From an uncultured Alphaproteobacteria bacterium (GTDB lineage: Bacteria; Pseudomonadota; Alphaproteobacteria; RF32; CAG-239), in the NCBI GenBank assembly GCA_946618745.1, contig CAMOLN010000070.1:1-5966 (forward strand): 5,966 nucleotides of DNA, in the 5' to 3' direction. Position 1 is the first letter of the stretch. Each line of letters begins with the position of its first letter. Made by a program: the position numbers and the translations under genes. Below the pieces are notes generated by a model that was given only the letters and a program-made list of their open reading frames with translations, made no database searches and was not told the DNA's origin. Shown here piece after piece: positions 1 to 5,959 of the stretch.

Positions 1-2
1 CC

Positions 3-149
3 CAGTTCGAAGTACCGTTCGTTTGTGGTGCCAAGGACTTAGGTGAGGCTTTGCGGCGCATTGCCGAAGGTGCCACAATGATACGCACGAAGGGGGAGCC
101 GGGAACAGGTGACATTATCCAGGCGGTGCGCCACATGCGGATGATGCAA
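3..149 (+). pseudogene. pdxS: Internal fragment of pdxS, pyridoxal 5'-phosphate synthase lyase subunit (broken at the right, cut by the window edge at the left)
   Basis: Frame 3 reads [16 protein letters not shown], then [18 protein letters not shown], then AVRHMRMM. These are the conserved central block of PdxS (Pdx1/SNZ), the TIM-barrel subunit that makes PLP from ribose 5-phosphate, glyceraldehyde 3-phosphate and ammonia supplied by PdxT. The lysine of the RTKGE motif corresponds to the catalytic Lys149 of the Bacillus enzyme, so about residues 120-168 of roughly 290 are present. After MRMM (ending at 146) the frame runs into antisense rbfA and no longer resembles PdxS; the expected helix and the second half of the barrel are absent. 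GC is 84 of 147 by hand count (57 %), against about 40 % for the adjoining rbfA. It is therefore either a foreign or misjoined fragment or the remnant of a rearrangement. The upstream part is outside the window. Family identity is very likely; its status as a gene of this organism is doubtful. Confidence 0.85.
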
Positions 150-488
150 AAGCTTTTCAATTTTATCGACTTCTTCAAAACTCTTATCTACTCGAAAATT
201 AATCTCCGGCACAAAACGCAACGAAGTCTTTTGTCCTATCTGCTTGCGGAAAAAATTGGCCGCCAATTGCAATCCTCCCAACACTTCCTGCAAATATTCC
301 CCATTTGAGGTAATAAACCACACTGTGCAATATTTCAAATCCGGCGAAACAGTAACATTAGTAATCGTTACCATAGTATCAATTCCTTCCAAATTATGCA
401 CTTCGCCACGATCAATAAACTGCGCAATAACTTTTCTGATTTCTTGCGCAACCCTTAATTGTCTTTGTGACATTTCCCTATCAGCCAT
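39..488 (-). CDS. rbfA: 30S ribosome-binding factor RbfA, 3' end replaced by read-through into antisense pdxS
   Basis: RbfA is a small cytoplasmic KH-like protein that binds the immature 30S subunit near helix 1/44 of 16S rRNA and is needed for late processing and cold growth. Visible family features are the N-terminal [15 protein letters not shown] helix (residues 7-21), [14 protein letters not shown] (45-58), a helix around [12 protein letters not shown] (75-86), [12 protein letters not shown] (90-101), and [12 protein letters not shown] (103-114). The ATG at 488 is preferred over the TTG at 506, because AAGGAGAA (495-502 on this strand) lies 6 nt before the ATG and overlaps the region of the TTG. 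Genuine RbfA sequence is secure from 488 down to about 150. Beyond that the frame reads through the pdxS fragment to a chance TAG-type stop at 39-41, giving 149 residues with a tail unlike the family. HHPHV just after the break slightly resembles the LxxPxV found at alphaproteobacterial RbfA C-termini, so the exact break is uncertain by a few codons. Confidence 0.85.
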   Translation of the reverse strand: MADREMSQRQLRVAQEIRKVIAQFIDRGEVHNLEGIDTMVTITNVTVSPDLKYCTVWFITSNGEYLQEVLGGLQLAANFFRKQIGQKTSLRFVPEINFRVDKSFEEVDKIEKLLHHPHVAHRLDNVTCSRLPLRAYHCGTFGNAPQSLT

Positions 489-494
489 TATATT

Positions 495-502
495 TTCTCC
501 TT
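495..502 (-). promoter_or_regulatory. Ribosome binding site of rbfA
   Basis: AAGGAGAA on the minus strand, 6 nt before the ATG at 488. It is the strongest Shine-Dalgarno match in the window and settles the rbfA start, since the alternative upstream TTG at 504-506 would have no site of its own. Confidence 0.75.
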
Positions 503-530
503 GCAAAACTTGATTTTATCATACTAAAAT
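501..530 (+). promoter_or_regulatory. Candidate sigma70 promoter of the truB-rpsO-pnp cluster
   Basis: Plus strand TTGCAA (501-506), an 18-nt spacer, and TAAAAT (525-530), a 5-of-6 -10 box. The predicted start is near 537, about 39 nt before truB. The box positions interleave with the opposing rbfA promoter, so polymerase at one would probably exclude the other. Inferred from sequence only; a second -10-like TATAAG at 562-567 lacks a matching -35. Confidence 0.4.
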
Positions 531-546
531 GAAAAAACTTAAGCAA
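518..546 (-). promoter_or_regulatory. Candidate sigma70 promoter of rbfA
   Basis: Minus strand TTGCTT (541-546), a 17-nt spacer, and TATGAT (518-523). The -10 box matches the consensus at 5 of 6 bases, while the -35 box matches only its TTG. Transcription would begin near 511, giving a leader of about 23 nt that includes the ribosome binding site. It faces, and overlaps, the candidate truB promoter. Inferred from sequence only. Confidence 0.45.
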
Positions 547-575
547 GTATTTTAACAACCTTATAAGACAACAAA

Positions 576-1478
576 ATGAAACATCTCAAAGGCGAAAAAA
601 TTAACGGTTGGCTGATAATCGACAAACCTGTCGGTATCGGCTCTACCACTGTTGTCAACCAAACCCGTCACTTGCTAAACGCCCAAAAAAACGGTCACAC
701 CGGCACACTTGATCCTTTTGCCTCCGGAGTTTTGCCGATTGCTTTCGGCGAAGCCACCAAACTGATCCCCTATGTTACCGATGGCGATAAAGAATATGAA
801 TTTACCCTCAAATTCGGCTCTGCTACCGATACTCTTGACCACACCGGACAAATTATCGCTTCCGGCGGATCTATCCCGTCACGCAAACAAATTTTAGCGA
901 TTCTACCTTCTTTTATCGGTCAAATTACTCAAATTCCCCCGGCTTACTCCGCTATTAAAATCAATGGTCGTCGAGCTTATGACTTAGCACGCAAAGGCGA
1001 AGATGTAACCATTCCCTCTCGTCAAATCACTATTCATGATTTGCAATTACTGGAAATTTTACCCGATTCGCAAGCCCGTTTTCGTGTTGCTTGTTCCAAG
1101 GGAACTTATGTGCGGACTTTAGGCGCTGATATTGCCGTAAAACTCGGCACTTTAGGCCATTTAACCGCCTTACGTCGAACCAAATGCGCTAATTTTAGCC
1201 TTACCGATACGATTTTACTGGATAATTTAAAAAAATTAGATTATAGTGCGCGTCAGCAATTATTGCTTCCTTTGTTGACATCACTGTGCGACATCACGGT
1301 CATTGCCATATCAAAGGAAGACGCCGACCGCCTACGCCAAGGGCAAAAGCTTTCAGCTAAATCTTATGCCGTTGAACATCAAAACGGCGAGATGATAGCC
1401 TCTTGCAACGGCTCTCCGGTAGCAATTGTTCGAGTTGAGGAAAAATCAATTTCCCCGATTCGCGTTTTTAACTTATAA
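576..1478 (+). CDS. truB: tRNA pseudouridine(55) synthase TruB
   Basis: TruB isomerises U55 in the T-psi-C loop of elongator tRNAs and also acts as a tRNA folding chaperone in the cytoplasm. The 300-residue product is full length for the family. Motif I is [14 protein letters not shown] (11-24), and the catalytic aspartate is D46 within [16 protein letters not shown] (40-55). [17 protein letters not shown] (72-88) follows. Motif II is [21 protein letters not shown] (121-141), and motif III with the active-site arginine region is [14 protein letters not shown] (174-187). A C-terminal PUA-like domain (about 235-300) ends in SPIRVFNL. The ATG at 576 is the first in frame and aligns with the family N-terminus. 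No strong Shine-Dalgarno precedes it (only weak TAAGA at 564-568), which may keep its expression low. It is the first gene of the truB-rpsO-pnp run, and its stop lies 20 nt before rpsO. No defect seen. Confidence 0.96.
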   Translation: MKHLKGEKINGWLIIDKPVGIGSTTVVNQTRHLLNAQKNGHTGTLDPFASGVLPIAFGEATKLIPYVTDGDKEYEFTLKFGSATDTLDHTGQIIASGGSIPSRKQILAILPSFIGQITQIPPAYSAIKINGRRAYDLARKGEDVTIPSRQITIHDLQLLEILPDSQARFRVACSKGTYVRTLGADIAVKLGTLGHLTALRRTKCANFSLTDTILLDNLKKLDYSARQQLLLPLLTSLCDITVIAISKEDADRLRQGQKLSAKSYAVEHQNGEMIASCNGSPVAIVRVEEKSISPIRVFNL

Positions 1479-1498
1479 CTTTAAAAAGGAAATATACG

Positions 1499-1768
1499 AT
1501 GTCGTTATCACTAGAAGATAAACAAAAGTTGATTAAAACTTATGCTCTCAATCCCAAAGATACCGGTTCTCCGGAAGTTCAGATTGCTATTTGGACCATT
1601 GAAATCAATAATTTGATTGAACATTTCAAAGTTCATGCCAAAGACAATCACTCTCGTTTGGGTTTGATGAAAAAAGTTGCTCGTCGTCGTCACATGCTCG
1701 ACTATTTGAAAAAGACTGACGAAAGCAGATATCAAGAAATTATCTCTAAATTAAACATTAGAAGATAA
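1499..1768 (+). CDS. rpsO: Small ribosomal subunit protein uS15 (RpsO)
   Basis: S15 is a primary 16S rRNA binding protein of the 30S platform and contacts the 23S rRNA in an intersubunit bridge. The 89-residue length is exactly that of the family. Diagnostic stretches are [13 protein letters not shown] (21-33), the rRNA-binding [25 protein letters not shown] (46-70, with conserved H46, D49, H51 and S52), and the C-terminal [13 protein letters not shown] (77-89). The start is supported by AAAAAGGAA (1483-1491) about 8 nt upstream of the ATG. The tandem stop TAATAA spans 1766-1771. It sits 20 nt after truB, so the two are probably cotranscribed, and it is followed by a strong hairpin before pnp. 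The sequence style (GSPEVQ, KDNHSR) points to an alphaproteobacterium. Confidence 0.98.
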   Translation: MSLSLEDKQKLIKTYALNPKDTGSPEVQIAIWTIEINNLIEHFKVHAKDNHSRLGLMKKVARRRHMLDYLKKTDESRYQEIISKLNIRR

Positions 1769-1779
1769 TAAGGTTACGT

Positions 1780-1817
1780 TTTTGCGGAGCTTATGACTAT
1801 CATCAAGCTCCGCAAAA
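1780..1817 (+). promoter_or_regulatory. rpsO-pnp intergenic hairpin, likely RNA processing site for PNPase autoregulation
   Basis: TTTTGCGGAGCTT (1780-1792) pairs perfectly with AAGCTCCGCAAAA (1805-1817), giving a 13-bp stem. Inside it, ATGA (1793-1796) can pair with TCAT (1800-1803) with C1804 bulged. No run of T follows the right arm, so it is a poor intrinsic terminator. In enterobacteria the rpsO-pnp spacer holds a stem cut by RNase III, after which PNPase degrades the duplex and shuts down its own mRNA. The position and perfect pairing here fit the same role, but that role is inferred by analogy. A small second stem, CCTGC/GCAGG (1839-1843 with 1849-1853, loop ATGGG), follows closer to the pnp start. 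Confidence 0.65.
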
Positions 1818-1889
1818 TTTATCGCAACCGCCAAAAATCCTGCATGGGGCAGGTAGAGGTTTATAAAGAAAATGAAAGGTATATAAAAT

Positions 1890-4010
1890 ATGATTCAATT
1901 CAACGAAGTCCGCAAAGAGATGGAATGGGGCGGACGCAAACTCATTCTCGAAACAGGTAAAATTTCTCGTCAAGCAGCCGGCTCGGTTATTGTTACCTAT
2001 GGCAATACTATCGTTCACGGCACAGTTTGCGCTGCCAAAGAAGTAAAAGAAGATCAGGACTTCTTTCCTTTAACTGTTAACTATCAAGAAAAATATTATG
2101 CCACCGGCAAGATCCCCGGCGGTTTTGTTAAACGCGAGGGCAAACCTTCCGAGCGCGAAGTTCTTCTTTCCCGCTTGATTGATCGCCCGATTCGTCCACT
2201 TTTCCCTGATGCCTTCAAAAACGAAGTGCAAATTGTCTGCACTGTTTTGGCTCACGATCAACAAACCGATTCCGATGTTGTGGCAATGATTGCCGCCTCG
2301 GCCGCCTTGGCTGTTTCGGGCATTCCGTTTTTAGGTCCTATCGGTGCCGCCAAAATCGGTTACATTGACGGACAATATGTCTTAAACCCCACTATTGAAC
2401 AACAAAAATCATCTCAGTTGGAATTGGCGGTTGCCGGCACCAACGAAGGTGTTTTGATGGTTGAATCCGAGGCACAGGAACTTTCCGAAGAAACTATGTT
2501 GGGCGCGGTTATGTTCGGATTCGAAAATTTCCAACCGGTAATTAATTTAATCAATGAATTGAAAAAAGAAGCCGGCAAAACTCCTTGGGAAACTCCTTCA
2601 TTTCCGCCCGAGTTTGATGCTATGCTCGCTCGCTTGGAAAAAGAATACGGCGACAGATACTCGGTTGCTTTTGAAGAAACCGACAAACTCACCCGCGGTG
2701 ACAAATTAGGAGCTTTGGCTGAAGAAATTAAGGCCTCGATTGATCCCGAAAACGAGATTGAAACTCGTTATGTCGGCGAAGCTATTGAACAATTAATGCA
2801 TAAAGTTATGCGTGAAAAAGTTCTCTCAACCGGCCGCCGCATTGACGGACGCGACACCAAAACCGTTCGCCCGATTCAATGCCAAGTTGATGTTTTGCCC
2901 ACTGCTCACGGCTCGGCTTTGTTCACTCGCGGCGAAACTCAGGCTTTGGTTGTAACCACTTTAGGCACCGGTGAAGATGCTCAAATTATTGATGGTTTAA
3001 TGGATGAATCCAAAGAAACCTTTATGTTAAACTACAATTTCCCGCCGTTCTCGGTTGGTGAATGCGGACGTTTAGGTTCTCCCGGACGTCGTGAAATCGG
3101 TCACGGCAAGTTGGCTTGGCGTGCTATCCACCCGATGATGCCTGACGATCCCGACAAATTCCCCTACACTGTTCGTGTTGTATCCGAAATTATGGAATCC
3201 AACGGCTCATCTTCCATGGCAACAGTTTGCGGCTCCACCATGTCATTGATGTCAGCAGGTGTTCCTATGCGTAAACCGGTTGCCGGTATTGCCATGGGCT
3301 TAATCAAAGAAGATGACGGTCGTGTTGCCATTCTGACTGATATCTTGGGTGATGAAGACCACCTCGGCGATATGGACTTTAAGGTTGCCGGAACCAAAGA
3401 CGGTGTTACCGCCTTGCAAATGGATATCAAAATCACTTCCATAACCAAAGAAATTATGGAAAAAGCATTGATTCAAGCTCACGAAGGCCGCATCCATATC
3501 CTTGGCGAAATGGCCAAAGCTATTGCCGAGCCTCGCCCTCATGTATCCGATAAGGCACCGCGTATTGTCGCCATTAAGATTGCGGTTGACAAGATTCGCG
3601 AAGTTATCGGCACCGGCGGCAAAGTAATTCGTGAAATCGTTGAAAAAACTCACACCAAAATTGATATTACCGATGATGGTGTAGTTAAAATTGCCTCAAT
3701 GAAAAAAGAAGACGGCGATGCCGCTCTTGAATGGATTATGGGCATTGTTGCCGAACCCGAAACCGGTAAAATCTACCACGGCACCATTACCAAAATTATG
3801 GAATTTGGTGCATTTGTCCGCTTCTTAGGCACTACCGAAGGTTTGGTTCACATCTCCGAAGTTAAACCGGAGCGTATTGCCACTGTTTCCGAATTTTATA
3901 AGGAAGGCGATCCGATTTGGGTTAAATGCTTAGGTTCTGACAACCGTGGCAAGATTAAACTTTCTGCCAAACGGGTTAACCAGGAAACCGGTGAAGATTT
4001 GGAAAAATAA
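1890..4010 (+). CDS. pnp: Polyribonucleotide nucleotidyltransferase (PNPase)
   Basis: PNPase is a trimeric 3'-to-5' phosphorolytic exoribonuclease, often part of the degradosome, that releases nucleoside diphosphates and can add tails in reverse. At 706 residues it is full length. Domain order is: first RNase PH domain (about 10-145, with [16 protein letters not shown] and [13 protein letters not shown]); alpha-helical linker (about 240-310); second RNase PH domain (about 320-545, with [20 protein letters not shown], the phosphate-binding SNGSSSM at 437-443, and [12 protein letters not shown] at 487-498); KH domain (about 555-615, GTGGK at 574-578); and S1 domain (about 625-695, [24 protein letters not shown]). 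D488 and D494 correspond to the catalytic Asp486 and Asp492 of the E. coli enzyme. The ATG at 1890 has AAAGG (1875-1879) 10 nt upstream. A four-codon in-frame mini-ORF (ATG at 1872, stop TAA at 1884) precedes it. It follows rpsO by 121 nt and ends before a strong terminator. Confidence 0.98.
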   Translation: MIQFNEVRKEMEWGGRKLILETGKISRQAAGSVIVTYGNTIVHGTVCAAKEVKEDQDFFPLTVNYQEKYYATGKIPGGFVKREGKPSEREVLLSRLIDRPIRPLFPDAFKNEVQIVCTVLAHDQQTDSDVVAMIAASAALAVSGIPFLGPIGAAKIGYIDGQYVLNPTIEQQKSSQLELAVAGTNEGVLMVESEAQELSEETMLGAVMFGFENFQPVINLINELKKEAGKTPWETPSFPPEFDAMLARLEKEYGDRYSVAFEETDKLTRGDKLGALAEEIKASIDPENEIETRYVGEAIEQLMHKVMREKVLSTGRRIDGRDTKTVRPIQCQVDVLPTAHGSALFTRGETQALVVTTLGTGEDAQIIDGLMDESKETFMLNYNFPPFSVGECGRLGSPGRREIGHGKLAWRAIHPMMPDDPDKFPYTVRVVSEIMESNGSSSMATVCGSTMSLMSAGVPMRKPVAGIAMGLIKEDDGRVAILTDILGDEDHLGDMDFKVAGTKDGVTALQMDIKITSITKEIMEKALIQAHEGRIHILGEMAKAIAEPRPHVSDKAPRIVAIKIAVDKIREVIGTGGKVIREIVEKTHTKIDITDDGVVKIASMKKEDGDAALEWIMGIVAEPETGKIYHGTITKIMEFGAFVRFLGTTEGLVHISEVKPERIATVSEFYKEGDPIWVKCLGSDNRGKIKLSAKRVNQETGEDLEK

Positions 4011-4027
4011 TCTTTCCTATCCATCAC

Positions 4028-4068
4028 AAAAAAAGCTGGCGTTTCACAACGTCAGCTTTTTTCTTTTT
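4028..4068 (+). terminator. Strong rho-independent terminator of pnp, probably bidirectional
   Basis: AAAAAAGCTGGCGTT (4029-4043) pairs with AACGTCAGCTTTTTT (4048-4062) across a TCAC loop, giving 15 pairs with a single G-U wobble (4039-4052). A T-rich tail runs to 4069. On the minus strand the same stem is followed by a run of T from the complementary A tract, so it can also stop transcription of the convergent gene at 4111-5355. It starts 18 nt after the pnp stop. Confidence 0.9.
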
Positions 4069-4079
4069 TATATTTTTTC

Positions 4080-4102
4080 GGCGGTGTTTTCAGGTAACCG
4101 CC
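4080..4102. other. Small hairpin between the pnp terminator and the convergent gene
   Basis: GGCGGT (4080-4085) pairs with ACCGCC (4097-4102) around an 11-nt loop. Neither side is followed by a convincing T run, so it is not a classic terminator. It lies just beyond the stop codon of the minus-strand gene and may protect that mRNA's 3' end. The role is a guess. Confidence 0.35.
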
Positions 4103-4110
4103 ACACTAAC

Positions 4111-5355
4111 CTATTTTTTTTCGGCAGCAGATTTTTCAGCCTCAGCATCCTGCACCTCGAGCAAAAGGTTGCTCAGCTCTGGCGAGGAGAAAACAAGGTC
4201 CTTAATCTCTTGCGAGATTATGCCTCTATTTTCCTCCAGCTCAAAGATGGCCCTTGTCATTTCCGCCGAATAGAGGAAAAACCAGCGGATTGACTCTTTG
4301 TCAAGCTTCCACCCACATTCGTGATAAATGCGGTATTGTTCGACCGACATTTTCACTTGCGCGGTGGAACAGAGTCCATCTTCACTCCGCAACAGCAGCT
4401 TAAAGAGCTCTGGCTTACCGGCAAGCTGGCTGACTTGCCCTTTTTGCCTCCACTCAGCAAGTGCTTGGCGCACCGCCTCCTCAGCATTTCCCCTCGCATA
4501 TGTTTTAACGGCTTCCATAATGCTGGGTATGGCAGCCTTGCCACACCCTTGTCGCCGCAACGCAGCCAGCAAATTTCCCAAACTCCCTGGGATTTTTGCC
4601 AGTAGCAGCAGCTGCTCATCGCTCAACGTAAGTTTTGCAATGACGAGGGCTGCATAGTCCTCTCCGAACGAAAGGACACACCCTAGTTCTTCATCGGTGA
4701 GACGGTTGTTATGCCTATTGGCATATTCAATCGCCTCTGCCGCTCCAACTCTAGCCAATGCTCTAAACATTGGCAACGTCATCTCGACGCCTCTCTCCAT
4801 CCACTCGCGCATCTGCTCGATATTGGCGCAACAGAACACTTTTTCTCTTTCCTCATCGGATAGTTCGAAAAAGTGGCTGGGCTCATGGAGTGTCAGCCGC
4901 ATCCTGTCTTTCGACGAATAGCGGTCGAAGCGCTCCTCGACGAAGTGCTTTCTACAGCGCCAGGGCAGCAGATGCCCTATCCACCCCTGCCATGACAGAG
5001 GTATTCCAAGCAACATCGACCAAAAGCCTTCACTAAGATCGCCGTAGCAGGTCTCTGCGACCCACTTTGGGGCAATTAGTGCCATAACCCATACGATGAA
5101 TGGGTTGAGGATAACGAACATTGCGACCAGCAGCAGCGCAAATGTCACTACTGCCATGATCTTAGCCGCCAGTGATACCGGGACATTGTCCTCCATCACA
5201 TCGGCTAAGCGATTTCGCCAGCTGCGTTTGAAGGACATTACGATGATGTTGATCGGGTTAAAAATCAGCAACCCAGCAGGGAAGGCGAGAACCCATGATA
5301 GGGCAAACACCACGGCCTTGCCCATTTGGCCGATAAAATTTTTCAACTTTGCCAT
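4111..5355 (-). CDS. Unknown membrane protein with helical repeat-like C-terminal domain
   Basis: I do not recognise this 414-residue protein. Residues 13-39 form a hydrophobic stretch broken by prolines 26 and 35, possibly a re-entrant hairpin. A basic loop KRSWRNR (43-49) follows. Residues 62-95 are long and hydrophobic (one or two membrane helices), and 109-130 are weakly hydrophobic and Trp-rich. From about 155 the protein is soluble and helical, with recurring starts of the type L-S/T-x-E: LSDEER (165), LTDEEL (219), LSDEQL (244), MSVEQY (336) and LDKESI (351). This pattern suggests a degenerate alpha-solenoid of roughly 25-residue units. The tail is charged (AEAEKSAAEKK). The ATG at 5355 is the first possible start, since an in-frame TAA lies 15 nt upstream. 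No Shine-Dalgarno is adjacent; GAGGAGAA lies 26 nt away. Codon use (GAG, CTG, CTC, AGC, a TAG stop) and sampled GC of about 54 % differ from pnp and truB, hinting at acquisition. It is convergent with pnp. That it is a real gene is likely; its function is unknown. Confidence 0.8.
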   Translation of the reverse strand: MAKLKNFIGQMGKAVVFALSWVLAFPAGLLIFNPINIIVMSFKRSWRNRLADVMEDNVPVSLAAKIMAVVTFALLLVAMFVILNPFIVWVMALIAPKWVAETCYGDLSEGFWSMLLGIPLSWQGWIGHLLPWRCRKHFVEERFDRYSSKDRMRLTLHEPSHFFELSDEEREKVFCCANIEQMREWMERGVEMTLPMFRALARVGAAEAIEYANRHNNRLTDEELGCVLSFGEDYAALVIAKLTLSDEQLLLLAKIPGSLGNLLAALRRQGCGKAAIPSIMEAVKTYARGNAEEAVRQALAEWRQKGQVSQLAGKPELFKLLLRSEDGLCSTAQVKMSVEQYRIYHECGWKLDKESIRWFFLYSAEMTRAIFELEENRGIISQEIKDLVFSSPELSNLLLEVQDAEAEKSAAEKK

Positions 5356-5478
5356 AATTTTAAAGTTTTAATGGCTTGCACTTCTCCTCGTGCATACATT
5401 TTGTTAAGTCATTCGGGAGACACGCTAGTCACGTGCGAACAACTATCCACATAACCGATCCTGGTCTTTATGCCACAA

Positions 5479-5508
5479 TTTATAGTCACATCTTTGAACA
5501 TGATTCAA
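5479..5508 (-). promoter_or_regulatory. Candidate proximal promoter of the membrane-protein gene
   Basis: Minus strand TTGAAT (5503-5508), an 18-nt spacer, and TATAAA (5479-5484), matching sigma70 boxes at 4 and 5 of 6 bases. Transcription would start near 5472, giving a leader of about 117 nt. Inferred from sequence only. Confidence 0.35.
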
Positions 5509-5560
5509 TTCCGCAACTTAATTCCAACAATAATACCTAAATCCTTATATAGACAAAATT

Positions 5561-5590
5561 ATTATACCATAAAAATACCCCCCCCCGCAA
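5561..5590 (-). promoter_or_regulatory. Candidate distal promoter with a nine-G run in the spacer
   Basis: Minus strand TTGCGG (5585-5590), an 18-nt spacer, and a perfect TATAAT (5561-5566). The spacer includes most of a run of nine G on this strand (nine C on the plus strand, 5578-5586); the last two bases of the -35 box are also part of the run. The box is weak at -35 (TTG only). The leader to the ATG at 5355 would be about 200 nt. A homopolymer at this position could alter box spacing by slippage, as in known phase-variable promoters. Confidence 0.35.
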
Positions 5591-5668
5591 GTGTTTTTTT
5601 ATCAAATAAAATCAAATGGTTATACAAATAAGGTTAATTTTTTATCTAACCTGACATCAGTATTTTTT

Positions 5669-5852
5669 TGTCATTTATCCCGAGTCGTTTTTATTTTTCT
5701 ATGTCACCCCTCAATCGGCGCCCATTAATTTCATTGCGAGGATTGCTAACGACGAAGCTTTTCTCTGCTTATTTTTTCATTCATTCTCGGGCGTGTTGTC
5801 TTTTTCTTCTTATGTCATTATCAGGCTCTTTTTTCCGTTATTCCCGGGTTCC
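5669..5852 (+). repeat. Array of degenerate half-palindromes in one orientation, separated by T-rich spacers
   Basis: Variants of the half-site GTCATTCTCGGG recur on the plus strand: TGTCATTTATCCCGAG (5669-5684), ATGTCACCCCTC (5701-5712, weak), TTCATTCTCGGGCG (5779-5792), ATGTCATTATCAGG (5812-5825) and CGTTATTCCCGGGTT (5836-5850). Each is followed by a pyrimidine-rich stretch of roughly 8-15 nt. None except the complete element further right has its matching second arm. Spacing is irregular, about 23-50 nt. They look like decayed or solo copies of the palindrome at 5861-5959. A frame of 69 codons across the array (5668-5877) is an artefact of the repeats. Confidence 0.6.
5730..5760 (+). repeat. 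Copy of a second dispersed repeat type (CATTGCGAGGA...CGACGAAGC)
   Basis: TCATTGCGAGGA (5731-5742) and CGACGAAGC (5750-5758) are, from memory, the two conserved blocks of a short dispersed repeat seen in Rickettsiales and other bacteria, whose usual end is CGACGAAGCAATC. Here the variable centre is TTGCTAA and the usual AATC end is replaced by TTTTC, so this copy is truncated or diverged. Confidence 0.5.
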
Positions 5853-5860
5853 TTTTTTAT

Positions 5861-5959
5861 GTCATTCTCGGGTTTAACCCGAGAATCCAAATCAAACAAT
5901 ACATCATATTTTTTTGGATTCTCGGATCAGGTCGCTATCGCGACACGTCCGAGAATGAC
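5861..5959. repeat. REPIN-like 99-bp element: two palindromes with 11-bp terminal inverted repeats
   Basis: The ends are GTCATTCTCGG (5861-5871) and CCGAGAATGAC (5949-5959), perfect inverted repeats. The left palindrome pairs ATTCTCGGGTT (5864-5874) with AACCCGAGAAT (5876-5886). The right palindrome pairs ATTCTCGGA (5918-5926) with TCCGAGAAT (5948-5956) and encloses a second hairpin, GTCGC (5931-5935) with GCGAC (5940-5944). An alternative fold pairs CCGAGAATCCAAA (5879-5891) with TTTGGATTCTCGG (5913-5925) over 13 bp. Four copies of one 10-11-bp unit are thus arranged as two inverted pairs, the layout of REP doublets. Such elements are non-autonomous and are moved by a transposase (RAYT-like) encoded elsewhere in well-studied genomes. 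No transposase lies in this window and no target-site duplication is evident. Confidence 0.75.

Larger units (their letters stand above)
5356..5668. other. Non-coding AT-rich region upstream of the membrane-protein gene
   Basis: No convincing gene lies here. It holds the two candidate minus-strand promoters listed separately. A 5-bp stem TGCAC/GTGCA (5377-5381 with 5390-5394) has a loop that reads GAGGAGAA on the minus strand, a Shine-Dalgarno-like string too far (26 nt) from the ATG at 5355 to serve it directly. A weak 6-bp stem AGGTTA/TAACCT spans 5631-5652. A 30-codon minus-strand frame (5501 to 5409) has no ribosome binding site and was not called. Confidence 0.6.

Noticed and set aside
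574..577. GTGG in place of a more typical glycine loop in the KH domain of PNPase (residue positions 574-577)
   Set aside because: The GxxG loop is intact and the middle residues vary widely in PNPases, so this is not a defect.
1890..1901. 12-base identity ATGATTCAATTC between the pnp start and 5500-5511
   Set aside because: About one exact 12-base match is expected by chance in a window of this size, and the flanks do not align.
4321..5036. Several overlapping plus-strand frames opposite the membrane-protein gene
   Set aside because: They are antisense shadows of a single long minus-strand frame, without ribosome binding sites or recognisable domains.
5407..5418. AGTCATTCGGGA as a further copy of the palindrome half-site
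   Set aside because: It lacks the TC after ATT, has no partner arm and no T-rich spacer, so it may be chance.
5409..5501. 30-codon minus-strand frame upstream of the membrane-protein gene, a possible leader peptide
   Set aside because: No ribosome binding site, no recognisable content, and no run of regulatory codons; its length is expected by chance.
5668..5877. 69-codon plus-strand frame across the repeat array
   Set aside because: It starts with TTG, has no ribosome binding site, and its peptide is simply the translation of the repeated half-sites (for example CHSRV from TGTCATTCTCGGGTT). This is a known type of spurious call over such palindromes.
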